Of a stretch of 5,858 nt of DNA, positions 5,562-5,858 are shown piece after piece. The notes beneath the pieces were generated by a model. The model saw only the letters and a list, made by a program, of their open reading frames with translations. It did no database searches and had not been told where the DNA came from. Both the position numbers and the translations under genes were made by a program. Within the stretch, counting starts at the first letter, position 1. Every line of letters begins with the position of its first letter. The stretch comes from Candidatus Goldiibacteriota bacterium (GTDB lineage Bacteria; Oederibacteriota; PGYV01; DSYL01): the NCBI GenBank assembly GCA_026418955.1, contig JAOAAI010000212.1:1-5858 (forward strand). The letters run 5' to 3'.

Positions 5562-5858
5562 ATGAAAAGATTTTTTTTATTAAATATTTTATCTTTTATT
5601 TTTTTATTATTTATGCTCAATAATATTTATTCTCAGGAAGTGGAAAATATTCAAAGTGTAAATCCCCAAAATGTTCAAAAGACTCAAATTCCTGCTGATA
5701 AATATTTTGAAGTAGGCGAAAAATTTTTTAATGAAAAAAAATACAAGGATGCACTTAAATATTATATTGCTGCTATAAAAATAGATAAAAATTATGTTCT
5801 GGCGTGGAAAAAAATAGGTTTTTGTTATTATCAATTAAAAAATCATGATATGGCAAAT
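5562..5858 (+). CDS. Exported TPR protein, N-terminal part (partial)
   Basis: 99 residues are visible, open to the window's end. A Sec signal peptide covers about 1-24 (MKRFF, long hydrophobic core, ending in NNIYS before QE), with no lipobox Cys, so the protein is exported. A Gln/Asn-rich linker (25-44) follows, then a TPR unit from about 45 (ADKYFEVGEKFFNEKKYKD, then ALKYYIAAIKIDKNY) and the first helix of a second (VLAWKKIGFCYYQL). The start is fixed by AGGAG (5551-5555), 6 nt before ATG 5562. It lies after the likely end of the receptor operon with its own promoter. The role is unknown; the TPRs suggest protein binding in the periplasm. Confidence 0.85.
   Translation, partial: MKRFFLLNILSFIFLLFMLNNIYSQEVENIQSVNPQNVQKTQIPADKYFEVGEKFFNEKKYKDALKYYIAAIKIDKNYVLAWKKIGFCYYQLKNHDMAN

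Noticed and set aside
5204..5620. Long minus-strand open frame opposite the end of the DUF4139 gene and the following intergenic region
   Set aside because: It is almost all Phe, Ile, Tyr, Asn and Lys, the expected reverse reading of A-rich coding DNA, and lies opposite a well-supported domain protein and a promoter.
5607..5834. Minus-strand frame of 75 codons
   Set aside because: It lies opposite the exported TPR gene, which has a Shine-Dalgarno, signal peptide and TPR motif; composition is again a shadow of A-rich codons.

Overview
The window comes from a very AT-rich bacterial genome (by eye about a quarter G+C or less) with compact, co-directional gene order; everything I can support lies on the + strand. 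TGA is used as a stop (at 4164) and tryptophan is TGG, so the standard bacterial code fits. The HD-GYP receptor, signal peptides and a DUF4139 exported protein fit a diderm-type bacterium of a low-GC lineage (a spirochaete such as Brachyspira, or an AT-rich candidate phylum). I cannot place it more precisely from sequence alone.

Layout. (1) 3-227 is the C-terminal end of a type III pantothenate kinase (coaX). It is followed almost directly by a 48-codon, very basic small ORF (229-375) that has a good Shine-Dalgarno but no ATG, GTG or TTG start. (2) 376-803 is a long intergenic region. Its centre holds a near-perfect sigma70-type promoter (547-575) driving a GC-rich, hairpin-forming short RNA (about 583-647) that I do not recognise. 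After it come a 15-bp palindrome and a second promoter-like element. (3) 804-5488 is a tightly packed five-gene operon: a membrane receptor with HAMP and HD-GYP domains whose HD dyad is degenerate, a soluble TPR protein, a small putative zinc-binding protein, a zf-HC2 anti-sigma-like membrane protein, and a secreted DUF4139 protein. Gaps are 21, 5 and 1 nt, then a 4-nt overlap. (4) At 5493-5522 a promoter precedes a separate exported TPR protein (5562 onward) that runs off the window.

How it may work together (inference): the operon combines an envelope sensor, a TPR scaffold, a zinc-type anti-sigma-like membrane protein with no adjacent sigma factor, and an exported DUF4139 protein. This looks like an envelope-sensing or envelope-maintenance module in which the HD-GYP domain may bind rather than cleave c-di-GMP. 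The two points most worth following are the unassigned GC-rich RNA and the degenerate HD-GYP receptor heading this operon.
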